NCBI RefSeq assembly: GCF_020715685.1 | Contig: NZ_CP085840.1 | Coordinates: 3,596,001-3,660,000 of the forward strand | Direction: 5' to 3' | DNA length: 64,000 nucleotides | Source: Dermatobacter hominis | Lineage (GTDB): Bacteria > Actinomycetota > Acidimicrobiia > Acidimicrobiales > Microtrichaceae | Shown: piece by piece, positions 48,563-58,343 of the stretch | Position numbering within the stretch: the first letter of the stretch is position 1 | Layout: each line of letters starts with the position of its first letter | Program-made: the position numbers and the translations under genes | Notes under the pieces: model-generated | Database searches by the model: none | What the model was told of the DNA's origin: nothing | Seen by the model: the letters and a program-made list of their open reading frames with translations, nothing else

Positions 48563-49780
48563 ATGTCAAGACCGCTCGAGGGGATCCGCGTCGTCGAGGT
48601 CGCCAGCTGGATGTTCGTGCCGTCCGCGGGATCGGTGCTCGTCGACTGGGGCGCGGACGTGATCAAGGTCGAGCACCCCGAGACCGGGGACCCGCAGCGA
48701 GGGCTCATCACCTCGGGCCTGCTCCCCGGCGGCGAGGGCGCGGTCAACTTCATGATCGAGCAGCCGAACCGCGGCAAGCGCTCGATCGGGGTCGATCTGG
48801 CCACGCCCGAGGGCCACGAGGTGCTCATGCGCCTGGTCGCCACCGCCGACGTGTTCGTCACCAACTACCTGCCGCACGTGCGCGAGAAGCTGCGGATCGA
48901 CACCGACGACGTCCGTGCCGCGAACCCGGGGATCGTGATCGCCCGAGGTTCGGGTGCCGGTCCTCTCGGACCCGAGGCCGACCGCGGGGGCTACGACGGC
49001 GCGTCGTTCTGGGCGAGGGGCGGCGTGGGCGTGAGCATGCCCGACCGGGACGGCTGGCCCCCCGGGCAGCCGACTCCGGCGTTCGGCGACGTGATGGGCG
49101 GTCTCGCCGTCGCGGGCGCGATCGCTGCGGCGCTGGTCAAGCGCGAGCGCACCGGCGAGCCGAGCGTCGTCGACGTGTCGCTCCTCGCCACCGCGATGTG
49201 GCAGGTCTCGCCGATGGTCGTCGCGTCGAAGCTGTTCGGCTTCTCCAAGATCCCCCAGGGCGACCGCACGAAGTCGCCCAACCCCGGCGTCGGGACCTAC
49301 CGGACCGCCGACGACCGCTTCATCGCCCTCATCCTCCTCCAGTCCGACAAGCACTGGGCCGACCTCGTCGAGCGGCTGGGCGACCCGGACCTGGCGACCG
49401 ACCCGAGGTTCTCGGACTCGGCGGCCCGCGCGCAGAACGGACCCGAGTGCATCGCCCGCCTCGACGCGGCGTTCGGCAGCCGCCCGCTCGCCCACTGGAA
49501 GGAGGTGCTCGCCGACTTCGACGGCGTGTGGAGCCCGTTCCAGACCCTGGACGAGCTCTACGACGATCCGCAGGTGCAGGCCAACGGCTACCTCCCCACC
49601 ATGACGGCCGGCAACGGCCAGGAGGTCCAGCTGGTGGCGAGCCCGGCGCTGTTCGACGAGCAGCCGATCCAGGTCGAGCGGGCGCCCGAGCACGGCGAGC
49701 ACACGGAGCTGCTCCTGATGGAGCTCGGCTACGACTGGGACCGGATCTCGGAGATGAAGGGGTCGGGCGCCGTGCTGTGA
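48563..49780 (+). CDS. CaiB/BaiF-type (class III) CoA transferase
   Basis: A 405-residue class III CoA transferase: [57 protein letters not shown], and [15 protein letters not shown] with the acyl-anhydride Asp. It resembles the first CoA transferase at 32914 in architecture but is clearly a separate paralogue. GGAGGGG ends 5 bases before the ATG at 48563; a GTG at 48557 is the alternative. It probably supplies the CoA thioester for the hydratase and dehydrogenases around it. Confidence 0.85.
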   Translation: MSRPLEGIRVVEVASWMFVPSAGSVLVDWGADVIKVEHPETGDPQRGLITSGLLPGGEGAVNFMIEQPNRGKRSIGVDLATPEGHEVLMRLVATADVFVTNYLPHVREKLRIDTDDVRAANPGIVIARGSGAGPLGPEADRGGYDGASFWARGGVGVSMPDRDGWPPGQPTPAFGDVMGGLAVAGAIAAALVKRERTGEPSVVDVSLLATAMWQVSPMVVASKLFGFSKIPQGDRTKSPNPGVGTYRTADDRFIALILLQSDKHWADLVERLGDPDLATDPRFSDSAARAQNGPECIARLDAAFGSRPLAHWKEVLADFDGVWSPFQTLDELYDDPQVQANGYLPTMTAGNGQEVQLVASPALFDEQPIQVERAPEHGEHTELLLMELGYDWDRISEMKGSGAVL

Positions 49781-49833
49781 GCGGGCGGCGGGCGGCGGGT
49801 CGGGCCCGACGTCCGGTCCGGCCCGCGCCGGGA

Positions 49834-51108
49834 TCAGCCGCCTCGCCGCCCGCCCCCGCCGCGCTGCACCTCGCGGTACGGGACGTCGCGGTCCGCCGCC
49901 GCCTCCCTCGGCATGCCGAGGAGTCGCTCGCTGATGATGTTGCGCTGGATCTCGTTCGAGCCGCCGCCGAGCGACACGCCCTGGCGCGAGAGGGTGCCGA
50001 GGCCCTGCTCGGCGCCGGCCGTCGGTTCGCCGGCCGGCCACGCCACGACCGACGAGCCCGCCAGCTGCAGGGCGATCTCGCCGCGCCGCATCGTGCTCGT
50101 CGCCCCGAACAGCTTGATGATCGACCCGGCGGGCGGCGGCATCGCACCGGTGGCCATTCCGGTGGTGACCCGGCGCACCAGCTGGTTCGCCACCAGCTGG
50201 CGGACGTGCGCCTCGGCCAGCAGCTGGCGGGCATGGGCGTCGTGCTCGAGGCCGGCGTCGCGGACCACGTCGACGAGACCCGATCCCTCGCCCGGCGCGT
50301 CGTGGCCGATGGCGGCGCCGCTCGTGTAGGGCGAACCGCCGCCGACCGCCATCCGCTCGTGGACGAGCAGGCGCGTCGCCACCGTCCAGCCGTCGTCGAT
50401 CTCGCCGACGACGTCGGCCACAGGCACCACCACGTCGTCGAAGAACTCCTGGCAGAACTCGAGCGATCCGTCGACCTGGCGGATCTGCTCGACGGTCACG
50501 CCGGCCTGGTGGATGGGGAGGATGAACATGGTGAGGCCCCGGTGCTTGGGCACGTCCCAGTTCGTGCGGGCGAGGCACATGGCGACGTCGCTCGCGTAGG
50601 CGGCCGAGCTCCAGATCTTCGAGCCGTTGAGCACGAAGACGTCGCCGTCGCGGTCGGCGCGCGTGAGGCACCCCGCGAGGTCCGATCCGCCGCTCGGCTC
50701 CGACAGGAACTGCACCCAGAGCTCCTCGCCGCGGAGGATGCGCGGCAGGTGCCGCAGCTTCTGCTCGTGGGTGCCGAAGTCGACCAGCGTCGCGGCCAGG
50801 ATGCCGAGCGTCGGGACGTTGAGCGAGAACGGCATGTCGTAGGGCGCCGACTCGGCGGTGAAGGCGCGCTGGTGCTCGGGCGTCAGTCCCAGGCCGCCGT
50901 ACTCCGCCGGGAAGCAGATGCCCGCGAACCCGCCCTCCCAGAGCAGGGCCTGCAGGCCGCGCTCCTTCTCGCGCCGCTCGTCGCCACGGTCGTTCCAGTC
51001 GTCGCCCCGGCGGGGCATGTGCGCCGCCAACCAGGCGCGGGCCCGGGCGCGGAACTCGTCGACCGGCTCGAGCTCGACGTCGGTGCCCTCGGCCTCCTCG
51101 ACGCTCAT
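49834..51108 (-). CDS. Acyl-CoA dehydrogenase, large (alpha-type) subunit
   Basis: A 424-residue acyl-CoA dehydrogenase. The N-terminal helices (VDEFRARARAWLAAHMPRRG), FPAEYGGLGLTPEHQRAFTA, the FAD-binding LWVQFLSEPSGGSDLAG and KIWSSAAYASDVAMCLART, and the closing GGGSNEIQRNIISERLLGMP are all present. It pairs with the 369-residue gene just upstream, the arrangement of heterotetrameric FadE enzymes for steroid and branched CoA esters. The last 25 residues are Arg/Gly-rich. GGAGGAGG lies 4 bases before its ATG. Confidence 0.87.
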   Translation of the reverse strand: MSVEEAEGTDVELEPVDEFRARARAWLAAHMPRRGDDWNDRGDERREKERGLQALLWEGGFAGICFPAEYGGLGLTPEHQRAFTAESAPYDMPFSLNVPTLGILAATLVDFGTHEQKLRHLPRILRGEELWVQFLSEPSGGSDLAGCLTRADRDGDVFVLNGSKIWSSAAYASDVAMCLARTNWDVPKHRGLTMFILPIHQAGVTVEQIRQVDGSLEFCQEFFDDVVVPVADVVGEIDDGWTVATRLLVHERMAVGGGSPYTSGAAIGHDAPGEGSGLVDVVRDAGLEHDAHARQLLAEAHVRQLVANQLVRRVTTGMATGAMPPPAGSIIKLFGATSTMRRGEIALQLAGSSVVAWPAGEPTAGAEQGLGTLSRQGVSLGGGSNEIQRNIISERLLGMPREAAADRDVPYREVQRGGGGRRGG

Positions 51109-51136
51109 GCCACCTCCTCCCGGTGGCGGCCGGCGC

Positions 51137-52246
51137 TCACGCCGCACCCTCGAGCAGTCGGGCGGCGATGCGCTCGGCGTGCTCCTCGGGTGTCCCGTGC
51201 GACGCCCGGTCCACGGTGACGCGGCGCAGGTAGAGGTGCAGGTCGTGCTCCCAGGTCACGCCGATGCCGCCGTGCAGCTGGATGCAGTCCTGCACCATCT
51301 CGGTGGCGTGGGGGCCGATCCAGACCTTCGCCGCGCTGACCACCTCGGACGCGTCGGAGGCGCCGACCGCGACGGCGCGGGCCGCCGCGGTCGCGATCGC
51401 GTGGCACGCCTCCAGCCAGACCTTGTCGTCGGCCATGCGGTGCTTGAGCGCCTGGTACGAGGACAGCGGTCGGCCGAAGGACCACCGGTCGCCCAGGTAC
51501 TCGAGCGTCATCGCGAACACGCGGTCGATGGCCCCCACGGTCTCGGCGCACTGCAGGGCGCAGGCCAGATCCTCCTGGTGGCGGAGGTCGCCGGCCAGGT
51601 CGTCGCCGGTCCCGAGCACGGCGCCGTCGTCGACGACCGCGCCGTCGAGGTCGACCCGGGCGTGGCGCCGCACGAGGTCGAGGCCGTCGAGCGGCGTCAC
51701 CGCCACGCCGGGTCGGTCGGTGCGGACCAGGACCTGCGCCGGCCCGTCGGGGGTCCTCACCGTCACCAGCAGGTGGCTGGCGGCGCCGGCGGCCTCGACG
51801 GGCGTGCAGGTCCCGTGAAGCTCCATCCGGCCGTCGGAGCGCCGGCGGGCCTCGACCGGGCGCGGCCCGCACCAGGCCGCCACCTCTGTCCCTTCGAGGA
51901 GCCCGGGCAGCACGGCGGCCCGTTGGGCCTCGGAGCCGAGCCGGCCGACGGCCTCCGCGACCACGTTGACCGGCACGAGCGGACCCGGCGCCACCACGCG
52001 GCCGACCTCCTCGGCGACGAGCACGAGGTCGAGCAGACCGTGCTCCGACAGCGATCCGCCGCCGTGCGCCTCGGGCACGAGCAGCGACGTCCAGCCGAGC
52101 TCGGCGCCGCGTCGCCAGACCGCGCGGTCGAAGCCGTCGGGGTCGTGCTCGAGGGCTCGGGTGGTCGCGATCGGGCACTCGGCGGCCAGGAACCGCCGGG
52201 TCGTCGCGACGAAGGCCTCCTGCTCCTCGCTCAGCTGCAGGTCCAA
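51137..52246 (-). CDS. Acyl-CoA dehydrogenase, small (beta-type) subunit
   Basis: A 369-residue acyl-CoA dehydrogenase-family protein. LQLSEEQEAFVATTRRFLAA is the typical N-terminus; GRPLSSYQALKHRMADDKVW and CIQLHGGIGVTWEHDLHLYL are the C-terminal helical-domain motifs of the shorter partners in heteromeric FadE complexes. The FAD-binding middle is weak, as is usual for one of the two subunits. The start is TTG at 52244-52246 with GGAGG upstream. It precedes its probable partner by 28 bases. Confidence 0.85.
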   Translation of the reverse strand: MDLQLSEEQEAFVATTRRFLAAECPIATTRALEHDPDGFDRAVWRRGAELGWTSLLVPEAHGGGSLSEHGLLDLVLVAEEVGRVVAPGPLVPVNVVAEAVGRLGSEAQRAAVLPGLLEGTEVAAWCGPRPVEARRRSDGRMELHGTCTPVEAAGAASHLLVTVRTPDGPAQVLVRTDRPGVAVTPLDGLDLVRRHARVDLDGAVVDDGAVLGTGDDLAGDLRHQEDLACALQCAETVGAIDRVFAMTLEYLGDRWSFGRPLSSYQALKHRMADDKVWLEACHAIATAAARAVAVGASDASEVVSAAKVWIGPHATEMVQDCIQLHGGIGVTWEHDLHLYLRRVTVDRASHGTPEEHAERIAARLLEGAA

Positions 52247-52292
52247 GGATCCTCCACGTCGCGCCGCCTTCCCGCCCGCGTCGACCGGAGTG

Positions 52293-52316
52293 TATGGTCA
52301 TCTAACAGCGATGTCA
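52293..52316 (+). promoter_or_regulatory. Amidohydrolase promoter with operator site 4
   Basis: TATGGT (52293-52298) is the -10 and TAACAGCGATGTCA (52303-52316) the operator-like motif. It lies between the divergent acyl-CoA dehydrogenase pair and the amidohydrolase gene. Confidence 0.58.
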
Positions 52317-52395
52317 CCTCTCGGTCGGCGGGGCCCCGTGCGGGATCGCAGGGGATCCGGCCGGCCGAGGCTCCGCCAGCACCGGGGGGTTCCAC

Positions 52396-53589
52396 ATGCC
52401 GACTCGTCAGCTCGACTTCGAGGTCTTCGACGCGGACAACCACATGTACGAGACCCGCGACGCGCTCACGAGGCACCTGCCCGACGAGTACGCCGGGATC
52501 ATCCGCTACGTCGAGGTCGACGGCAGGACGAAGATCGCCGTCGGCGGGCGGATCAGCGACTACATCCCGAACCCGACCTTCGACCGCGTCGCCGCCCCGG
52601 GCGCGCAGGAGGACTACTACAAGAACGGCAACCCCGACGGGAAGAGCCGCCGCGAGATCATGGGTCGGGCGATCGAGGCCCTCCCCGCGTTCCGCGAACC
52701 GGGTCCGCGGCTCGCGCTGATGGACGAGCAGGGGATCGACCGGGCGCTCATGTGGCCGACGCTCGCGAGCCTCGTCGAGGAGCGCCTGCGGGACGACCCC
52801 GACGCGATCCACGCCGTCGTCCACGCCCTCAACCGCTGGATGCACGACGAGTGGAGCTTCAACTACGAGGACCGGATCTTCGCGGTGCCCGTCGTGACGC
52901 TCCCGATCCTCGAGAAGGCGATCGAGGAGCTCGAGTGGGTGCTCGAGCGGGGCGCCCGGATCATCCTGATCCGCCCGGCGCCGGTCCCGGGGTTCCGCGG
53001 CCCGCGCTCCTTCGCCCTCCCCGAGTTCGACCCCTTCTGGCAGCTGGTGCAGGACGCGGACGTCGTCGTCGGGATGCACGCGTCCGACAGCGGCTACCAG
53101 CGCTACCTCAACGAGTGGGAGGGCGTCCGGGAGGGCGAGTTCACCCCGTTCCGAGGGGTGTCGGGCTTCGCCGCCATCATCGGCGGGCAGCACCGCGAGA
53201 TCACCGACACGGTGGCCTCGGCGGTCGGCCACGGCCTCTGCACGCGCTTCCCCCGGCTGAAGATCGTGCCGGTGGAGAACGGCAGCGGCTGGGTCCGCCC
53301 GCTGATCGAGGACATGCGCGGCGCCTACGAGTTCAACCCCCACGTGTTCGAGGAGGACCCGGTCGAGGTGCTCCGGCGCAACGTGTTCGTCCACCCCTTC
53401 CACGAGGACGACACCCGCGGGCTGATCGACGTGATCGGGGTCGACAACGTGCTGTTCGGCTCGGACTTCCCCCACCCCGAGGGCATGTCGGACCCGATCA
53501 GCTTCGTCGACGAGCTCGACGGCTGCTCGCCCGACGTCGTCGCCAAGGTGATGGGCGGCAACCTCGGTCGGTTGATGAACGTCGCCTGA
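52396..53589 (+). CDS. Amidohydrolase-family (TIM-barrel) metal hydrolase
   Basis: A 397-residue member of the amidohydrolase 2 branch (decarboxylase/ACMSD-like). FEVFDADNHMYETRDALTRH is the first metal-site strand (with Asp-x-Asn-His in place of H-x-H), DADVVVGMHASDSGYQRY supplies a barrel His, FPRLKIVPVENGSGWVRPL the next strand, and DNVLFGSDFPHPEGMSDP the last metal Asp. Such enzymes often act on aromatic or CoA-linked acids; this subgroup is frequent in steroid and terpenoid catabolic loci. It probably shares a transcript with the downstream acyl-CoA synthetase. Confidence 0.82.
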   Translation: MPTRQLDFEVFDADNHMYETRDALTRHLPDEYAGIIRYVEVDGRTKIAVGGRISDYIPNPTFDRVAAPGAQEDYYKNGNPDGKSRREIMGRAIEALPAFREPGPRLALMDEQGIDRALMWPTLASLVEERLRDDPDAIHAVVHALNRWMHDEWSFNYEDRIFAVPVVTLPILEKAIEELEWVLERGARIILIRPAPVPGFRGPRSFALPEFDPFWQLVQDADVVVGMHASDSGYQRYLNEWEGVREGEFTPFRGVSGFAAIIGGQHREITDTVASAVGHGLCTRFPRLKIVPVENGSGWVRPLIEDMRGAYEFNPHVFEEDPVEVLRRNVFVHPFHEDDTRGLIDVIGVDNVLFGSDFPHPEGMSDPISFVDELDGCSPDVVAKVMGGNLGRLMNVA

Positions 53590-53674
53590 GCCCGGGTCCC
53601 ACCGGTCGGGCAGCGCGTCGATGGGGCAGGATCGCGACGGCGCGGCCACCGCACCGGAGGGGGGAACGATCACC

Positions 53675-55309
53675 GTGAGCACCACGCCGCACTTCCCGAC
53701 GTTCACGCCGACGAGCGGGGCGCTCGTGCGGTCGTGCGCAGCGCGTTGGGGCGACCGGACCTTCGTGGTCCTCGACGACGAGCGGCTCACCTACGCCGAG
53801 GCCGACGAGCGCTCGGCCCGGTTGGCGAAGGGCCTGCTCGTCTCGGGGGTCGGCAAGGGCAGCCACGTCGGGCTGCTGGCCCCGAACGGACCGGCGTGGG
53901 TCGTGGCCTGGCTCGCCGCGACCCGCATCGGCGCGGTCGTCGCGATGCTCAACACGTACAGCAAGGCCGAGGCGCTCGGGCGGGCGGTGCGCCACGCCGA
54001 CCTGGGCCTCGTCCTGACCGCGGGCTCGCACCTGGGCCACGACTACCTCGACCGCTTGGAGGAGGCGGCGCCGGGCCTGGCCGGCCAGCGCCACGAGCAC
54101 CTGCTCCTCGCGTCGCACCCCTACCTGCGGAGCGTGTGGACGTGGGGCGCGCCGACCCGTGGCTGGTGCGGCGACGTGGCCGAGCTGCACGAGCGGGGTG
54201 GCGGGGTGGACGACTCGCTGCTCGAGGAGGTCGAGCGCGAGGTCCGGCCGTCGGACCCCATGGTCATCGTCTATTCGTCGGGCAGCACCGCCGAGCCGAA
54301 GGGGGCGATCCACGGCCACGGCGCCACCGTGCGCCACGCCCACAACCTCGGGCGCATGCGGGACCTGCGGAGCGACGACGTGATCTACACGCCCATGCCG
54401 CTCTTCTGGGTCGGCGGCTTCAGCTTCACGCTGGTCGCCGCGATGCACGCCGGCGCCACGCTCGTGTTCGAGGAGCAGTTCGAGCCGGGCGCCACGCTGG
54501 CGCTGCTGGAGCGCGAGCGCGTCACCCAGGTGCTCGGGTGGCCGCACATGGCGAAGGCGCTCGTCGACCACCCGACGTACCCGGACCGCGACCTGTCCGC
54601 GGTCAGGGCCGGGAGCCTCAACGCGCTGCTGCCCCAGTCGGAGCAGGCCGGTGCCGCCGTGCCGAGGGCCAGCTCGCTCGGCATGACCGAGACGCTCGGG
54701 CCCCACACGTTCGCCGGCCCGGGCGATCTGCCCGAGGGCGACCAGGACAGCTTCGGCCGGTCGGTGCCGGGCGTCGAGCACCGGATCGTCGACCCCGTCA
54801 CCCTGGAGGAGCTGCCGGCCGGCTGCGACGGCGAGGTCTGGGTGCGCGGCTACTCGGTGATGCTCGACCTCCACAAGCGCGAGCGCCCCGAGGTGTTCAC
54901 CGCGGACGGCTGGTACCGGACCGGCGACTCCGGCCACTTCGACGGCGTCGGCCACCTGCACTTCACGGGACGGCTCGGCGACCTCATCAAGTCCTCGGGC
55001 ATGAACGTCACGCCGCTCGACGTGGAGGTCGTGCTGGAGGACCTGCCCGAGGTGTCGATGGCGTTCGTGACCGGCGTCGACCACCCCGACCGCGGCCAGG
55101 TCGTGGTGGCGGCGGTCGCGCTCCGACCGGGCGACCAGCTCGACGAGGACGAGGTGCGGTCGCGGGCGTCGGAGCGGCTCGCGTCGTACCAGGTGCCACG
55201 GCACGTGGCCGTGTACGCCGACCAGCGGGACCTCCCCTGGCTCGACTCGGGCAAGCTCGACCGCCGCGCCCTGGCCGCCCGGCTGGCGGCGCGGTTCGGG
55301 GCGGGCTGA
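53675..55309 (+). CDS. Acyl-CoA synthetase (AMP-forming)
   Basis: A 544-residue adenylate-forming ligase. The P-loop is MVIVYSSGSTAEPKGAIHGH, the A4/A5 region is LNALLPQSEQAG then SLGMTETLGPHTF, the hinge and A8 motif is TADGWYRTGDSGHFDGVGHL with FTGRLGDLIKSSGMNVTP, and the final catalytic Lys lies in DSGKLDRRAL. It activates a carboxylic acid to its CoA ester. I take GTG 53675, preceded by GGAGGGGGG, as start; ATG 53621 has no ribosome site. The gap to the amidohydrolase is 85 bases. Confidence 0.86.
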   Translation: MSTTPHFPTFTPTSGALVRSCAARWGDRTFVVLDDERLTYAEADERSARLAKGLLVSGVGKGSHVGLLAPNGPAWVVAWLAATRIGAVVAMLNTYSKAEALGRAVRHADLGLVLTAGSHLGHDYLDRLEEAAPGLAGQRHEHLLLASHPYLRSVWTWGAPTRGWCGDVAELHERGGGVDDSLLEEVEREVRPSDPMVIVYSSGSTAEPKGAIHGHGATVRHAHNLGRMRDLRSDDVIYTPMPLFWVGGFSFTLVAAMHAGATLVFEEQFEPGATLALLERERVTQVLGWPHMAKALVDHPTYPDRDLSAVRAGSLNALLPQSEQAGAAVPRASSLGMTETLGPHTFAGPGDLPEGDQDSFGRSVPGVEHRIVDPVTLEELPAGCDGEVWVRGYSVMLDLHKRERPEVFTADGWYRTGDSGHFDGVGHLHFTGRLGDLIKSSGMNVTPLDVEVVLEDLPEVSMAFVTGVDHPDRGQVVVAAVALRPGDQLDEDEVRSRASERLASYQVPRHVAVYADQRDLPWLDSGKLDRRALAARLAARFGAG

Positions 55310-55346
55310 GCACCTGGCCGACGGCCCCCGGCGGGACCGTGCCGCC

Positions 55347-56552
55347 TCAGCGACCGTCGTGACGGGTCAGCAGCATGGCGCCGGCGATCGGTCCGCCGCC
55401 GTTGGCGACGGCCGCGACCTCGACGTCGCGGCTGGTCACCTGGCGCTCGCCGGCCTCGCCCCGCAGCTGCAGGCACGCCTCGTGGAGGAAGCCGAAGCCG
55501 TGGAGCCGGCCGGCCGACAGCTGTCCGCCGTGGGTGTTGAGCGGCAGGTCGCCGTCCGGCGCGATCCGCGCGCCGCCCTCGATGAACGGACCCGACTCGC
55601 CCCGGCCGCAGAAGCCGAGCGCCTCCAGCCACACCATCGTGAGGAAGCTGAACCCGTCGTACAGCTCCGCGACGTCGACGTCGGACGGCCGGAGGTCCGT
55701 GCGCTCCCACAGCTGCGCGCCGGCGTCCCGTGCCGCCATCGTCGTGAGGTCGTCGAACTGGTCCCACGACGGCCGTCCCCGCAGCGCGGTCCCGACCGCC
55801 TCGACCCGGGCGACCGGGTGGTCGACGTCGCGGGCGTGCTCGACCGCCGACACGATGAGGGCGGTCGACCCGTCGACCGGCGCGTCGCAGTCGTAGAGGC
55901 GGAACGGGGTCGAGATCATCCGCGCCGCGAAGTAGTCGTCGAGCGTCATCGGATCGCGGTACACGGCCTTGGGGTTGCGGCCGGCGTTGCGCCGTCCGTT
56001 GAGGGCGATCATGGCCATCTGCTCGGTGGTGGTCCCGAACTCGTGGAAGTGGCGGTTGGCGTTCAGGGCGAGCCAGTTGGCGGCCGAGTAGGCCCGGAAC
56101 GGGATCGACCACTGGAGCTGGCCGCCCATCCGGGGCACCCCGCCGCCCTTCGACACGCCGATGCCGGCGCGCCCGCCGCCGCCCTGGGCGCTGCCCTCGG
56201 TGACGGTGCGGTACACCAGCACGTGCCGGGCCAACCCGGCGGCGACGGCCATCACGGCGTTGACCACCGCGGCGAGCTGCGCCGCGCCCTCGAGCCCGCC
56301 CGAGTGCCAGTTCAGCTCGAGGCGGAGCGCGTCCTGCACCTCGGGGGTGCCCGGACCGGAGAAGCCGGCGAGGCCGGCGCCGGCGCCCGGATAGGTGCTC
56401 AGCCCGTCGATGTCGCCCGTGGTGAGCCCGGCGTCGGCGATCGCCTCCAGGGCGGCGTCGATGGTGAGCGACAGGTCGCTGCGACCCAGCCTCCGGCCCA
56501 CGTCGGACTGGCCCACCCCGGAGATGACGGCACGACGCTCGACGTCGGTCAC
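55347..56552 (-). CDS. Thiolase-like lipid-transfer protein lacking the catalytic Cys
   Basis: A 401-residue thiolase-fold protein: RRAVISGVGQSDVGRRLGRS, the repeated half VAELYDGFSFLTMVWLEALG, and the C-terminal THGGQLSAGRLHGFGFLHEA. Where thiolases have the nucleophile (QCSSG) it has NWHSGG, so no acyl-enzyme thioester is possible. This matches the Ltp2 type of protein, an aldolase that works with a DUF35 partner in steroid side-chain degradation. Exactly such a partner is the upstream gene, whose stop overlaps its GTG start. The aldolase role is inferred. Confidence 0.8.
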   Translation of the reverse strand: MTDVERRAVISGVGQSDVGRRLGRSDLSLTIDAALEAIADAGLTTGDIDGLSTYPGAGAGLAGFSGPGTPEVQDALRLELNWHSGGLEGAAQLAAVVNAVMAVAAGLARHVLVYRTVTEGSAQGGGGRAGIGVSKGGGVPRMGGQLQWSIPFRAYSAANWLALNANRHFHEFGTTTEQMAMIALNGRRNAGRNPKAVYRDPMTLDDYFAARMISTPFRLYDCDAPVDGSTALIVSAVEHARDVDHPVARVEAVGTALRGRPSWDQFDDLTTMAARDAGAQLWERTDLRPSDVDVAELYDGFSFLTMVWLEALGFCGRGESGPFIEGGARIAPDGDLPLNTHGGQLSAGRLHGFGFLHEACLQLRGEAGERQVTSRDVEVAAVANGGGPIAGAMLLTRHDGR

Positions 56553-56980
56553 GGTGCACCCTCCTCGGCGCGTCCGTCGGCCGGCTCGAAGACGGGGATC
56601 CACACGTCGTCGTGGTGCTCGAACGCGACCTGGACCGCCATGTCGATCGCGACGTCGTCGGGGTCGCAGCCGACGACGTTGGTCGTCAGCCGGAGGTCGC
56701 GGTGCTCGACCAGCTCCACGATCGCGATCGACCACGGTTCGGTCGAGCCGTCCCACGGGTGGTGGTTGACGGTGCAGGACACGACGGTGCCCCTGCCGCT
56801 GACCTCCTGCGGCGCGACGTCGGCGCCGCCGCAGTCCGGGCAGCGGGGCACCGGCGGGTGCAGCCAGCGGCCGCAGTCCGCGCAGCGCAGGAACCGCAGG
56901 ACCCCGTCGCGACCGGAGGTCCAGAAGAACCGGTTGTCGTGGTCGAGGAGCGGGCGGACGCGGAACGGCGCGTCGCTCAC
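56549..56980 (-). CDS. Zinc-ribbon OB-fold (DUF35) protein
   Basis: A 143-residue protein. An N-terminal helix and a rubredoxin-like zinc ribbon (RCADCGRWLHPPVPRCPDCG, four Cys) precede an OB fold with VSGRGTVVSCTVNHHPWDGS and IAIVELVEHRDLRL. DUF35 proteins bind and steer thiolase-like partners and acyl-CoA. It overlaps the amidohydrolase on one side and the thiolase-like gene on the other by GTGA, so the three form one operon and probably one complex with the thiolase-like protein. Confidence 0.87.
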   Translation of the reverse strand: MSDAPFRVRPLLDHDNRFFWTSGRDGVLRFLRCADCGRWLHPPVPRCPDCGGADVAPQEVSGRGTVVSCTVNHHPWDGSTEPWSIAIVELVEHRDLRLTTNVVGCDPDDVAIDMAVQVAFEHHDDVWIPVFEPADGRAEEGAP

Positions 56981-58266
56981 GAGGCGGATCGCCCCATGCG
57001 CTCCGCCAGGGTCATCGCCGTGACGATGCCGTCGTCCTGGAACTTGCCCGTGCCGTGGCTCACCGGGGTCGTGTCGACGTCGGTGGCGCGGGCGCGGAGG
57101 GCGCCCACGGTGGCCCGGTCGCGGGGGATGTGCGCGAACGGGTCGTACTGGAAGTTGCGCATGGCGTTGAGGTGGGTGATCCGCTCGACGTCCGCGTCGG
57201 GCACGCCGTCCAGGTACTTCGCCGCCATCTCGGGCGACTCGGGCCACGTCGAGTCCGAGTGCGGGTAGTCGCACTCCCAGTGGATGTGGTCGGGGTTCAG
57301 GTGGTGGCGGACCTCCATCCCCGTCGCGTCGTCGATGAAGCAGGTGAGCACGTGTTCGTTGAAGACCTCGCTGGGGAGGCGCGAGCCGAAGTCCTGGTTC
57401 GTCCACGCCTTGTGGTGCCGGTAGACGTAGTCGATCCGCTCGAGGAAGTACGGCACCCAGCCGATGCCGCCCTCGCTGAGCGCCACGCGGAGGTCGGGGA
57501 ACTTCCGGAACACGGGCGACCAGACGAGGTCCGCCGCGCACTGGACGATGTTCATCGGCTGGAGGGTGATCATCGTGTCGATCGGTGCGTCCATGGCCGT
57601 GATGACCGTCGTCGACGACGACCCGATGTGCAGGCAGACGACGGTGCCGAGCTCGGCGCACGCCGCGAGGAACGGGTCCCAGTGGTCGCTGTGCCAGCTC
57701 GGCAGCCCGAGCTTCTCGGGGTTCTCGGAGAACGTGACGGCGTGGCAGCCGGCCGTAGCCATGCGGCGGACCTCGTCGGCCATCGCCTGCGGATCCCAGA
57801 CCGGGGGCACCGACAGCGGGATCATCCGCCCGGGGTGGCGGCCGCACCAGTCCTCGACGTGCCAGTCGTTGTACGCCCGCAGCAGCTGGAGCGCGACGTC
57901 CTTGTCGTCGAGCGTCATGAAGAGCTGGCCGGTGAAGCCGGTCATGCTCGGGAAGTTGAGCGAGCCGAGCACGCCGTTGACGTCCATGTCGCGCACCCGC
58001 TGGTCGACGTCGTAGCAACCCTCCCGCATCTCGGAGAAGGCGAGGGGATCGAGGCCGTACTCCTCGGGGACCCGGCCGGCGACGGCGTTCAAACCGACGT
58101 TGGGCAGCGCCGCGCCCTCGAACATCCACACCTCGCGCCCGTTCTCCAGCCGCTCGAGCCGCGGGGCGCGCTCGGCGGCCTCGCCGTGCAGGCGGCCCTC
58201 GAAGAGGTCGGGCGGCTCGACCACGTGGTCGTCGACGCTCACCAGGATCAGGTCGTCCACGTCCAT
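56977..58266 (-). CDS. Amidohydrolase-family (TIM-barrel) metal hydrolase
   Basis: A 429-residue relative of the gene at 52396. LILVSVDDHVVEPPDLFEGR gives the first strand (D-x-H), VVCLHIGSSSTTVITAMDAP a barrel His, FPDLRVALSEGGIGWVPYFL the next strand, and IHWECDYPHSDSTWPESPEM the last metal Asp. The start ATG at 58264-58266 is chosen because the longer open frame runs back into the operator. It heads the operon with the DUF35 and thiolase-like genes. Substrate unknown; a CoA ester or aromatic acid is plausible. Confidence 0.82.
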   Translation of the reverse strand: MDVDDLILVSVDDHVVEPPDLFEGRLHGEAAERAPRLERLENGREVWMFEGAALPNVGLNAVAGRVPEEYGLDPLAFSEMREGCYDVDQRVRDMDVNGVLGSLNFPSMTGFTGQLFMTLDDKDVALQLLRAYNDWHVEDWCGRHPGRMIPLSVPPVWDPQAMADEVRRMATAGCHAVTFSENPEKLGLPSWHSDHWDPFLAACAELGTVVCLHIGSSSTTVITAMDAPIDTMITLQPMNIVQCAADLVWSPVFRKFPDLRVALSEGGIGWVPYFLERIDYVYRHHKAWTNQDFGSRLPSEVFNEHVLTCFIDDATGMEVRHHLNPDHIHWECDYPHSDSTWPESPEMAAKYLDGVPDADVERITHLNAMRNFQYDPFAHIPRDRATVGALRARATDVDTTPVSHGTGKFQDDGIVTAMTLAERMGRSAS

Positions 58267-58343
58267 GGTGTCCACCCCCGTGTGCTCCCGGGGCCCGTCC
58301 GGTCCCCGGCCCGGACCGTCACCGGGCGTCGCCGACGCCAACG

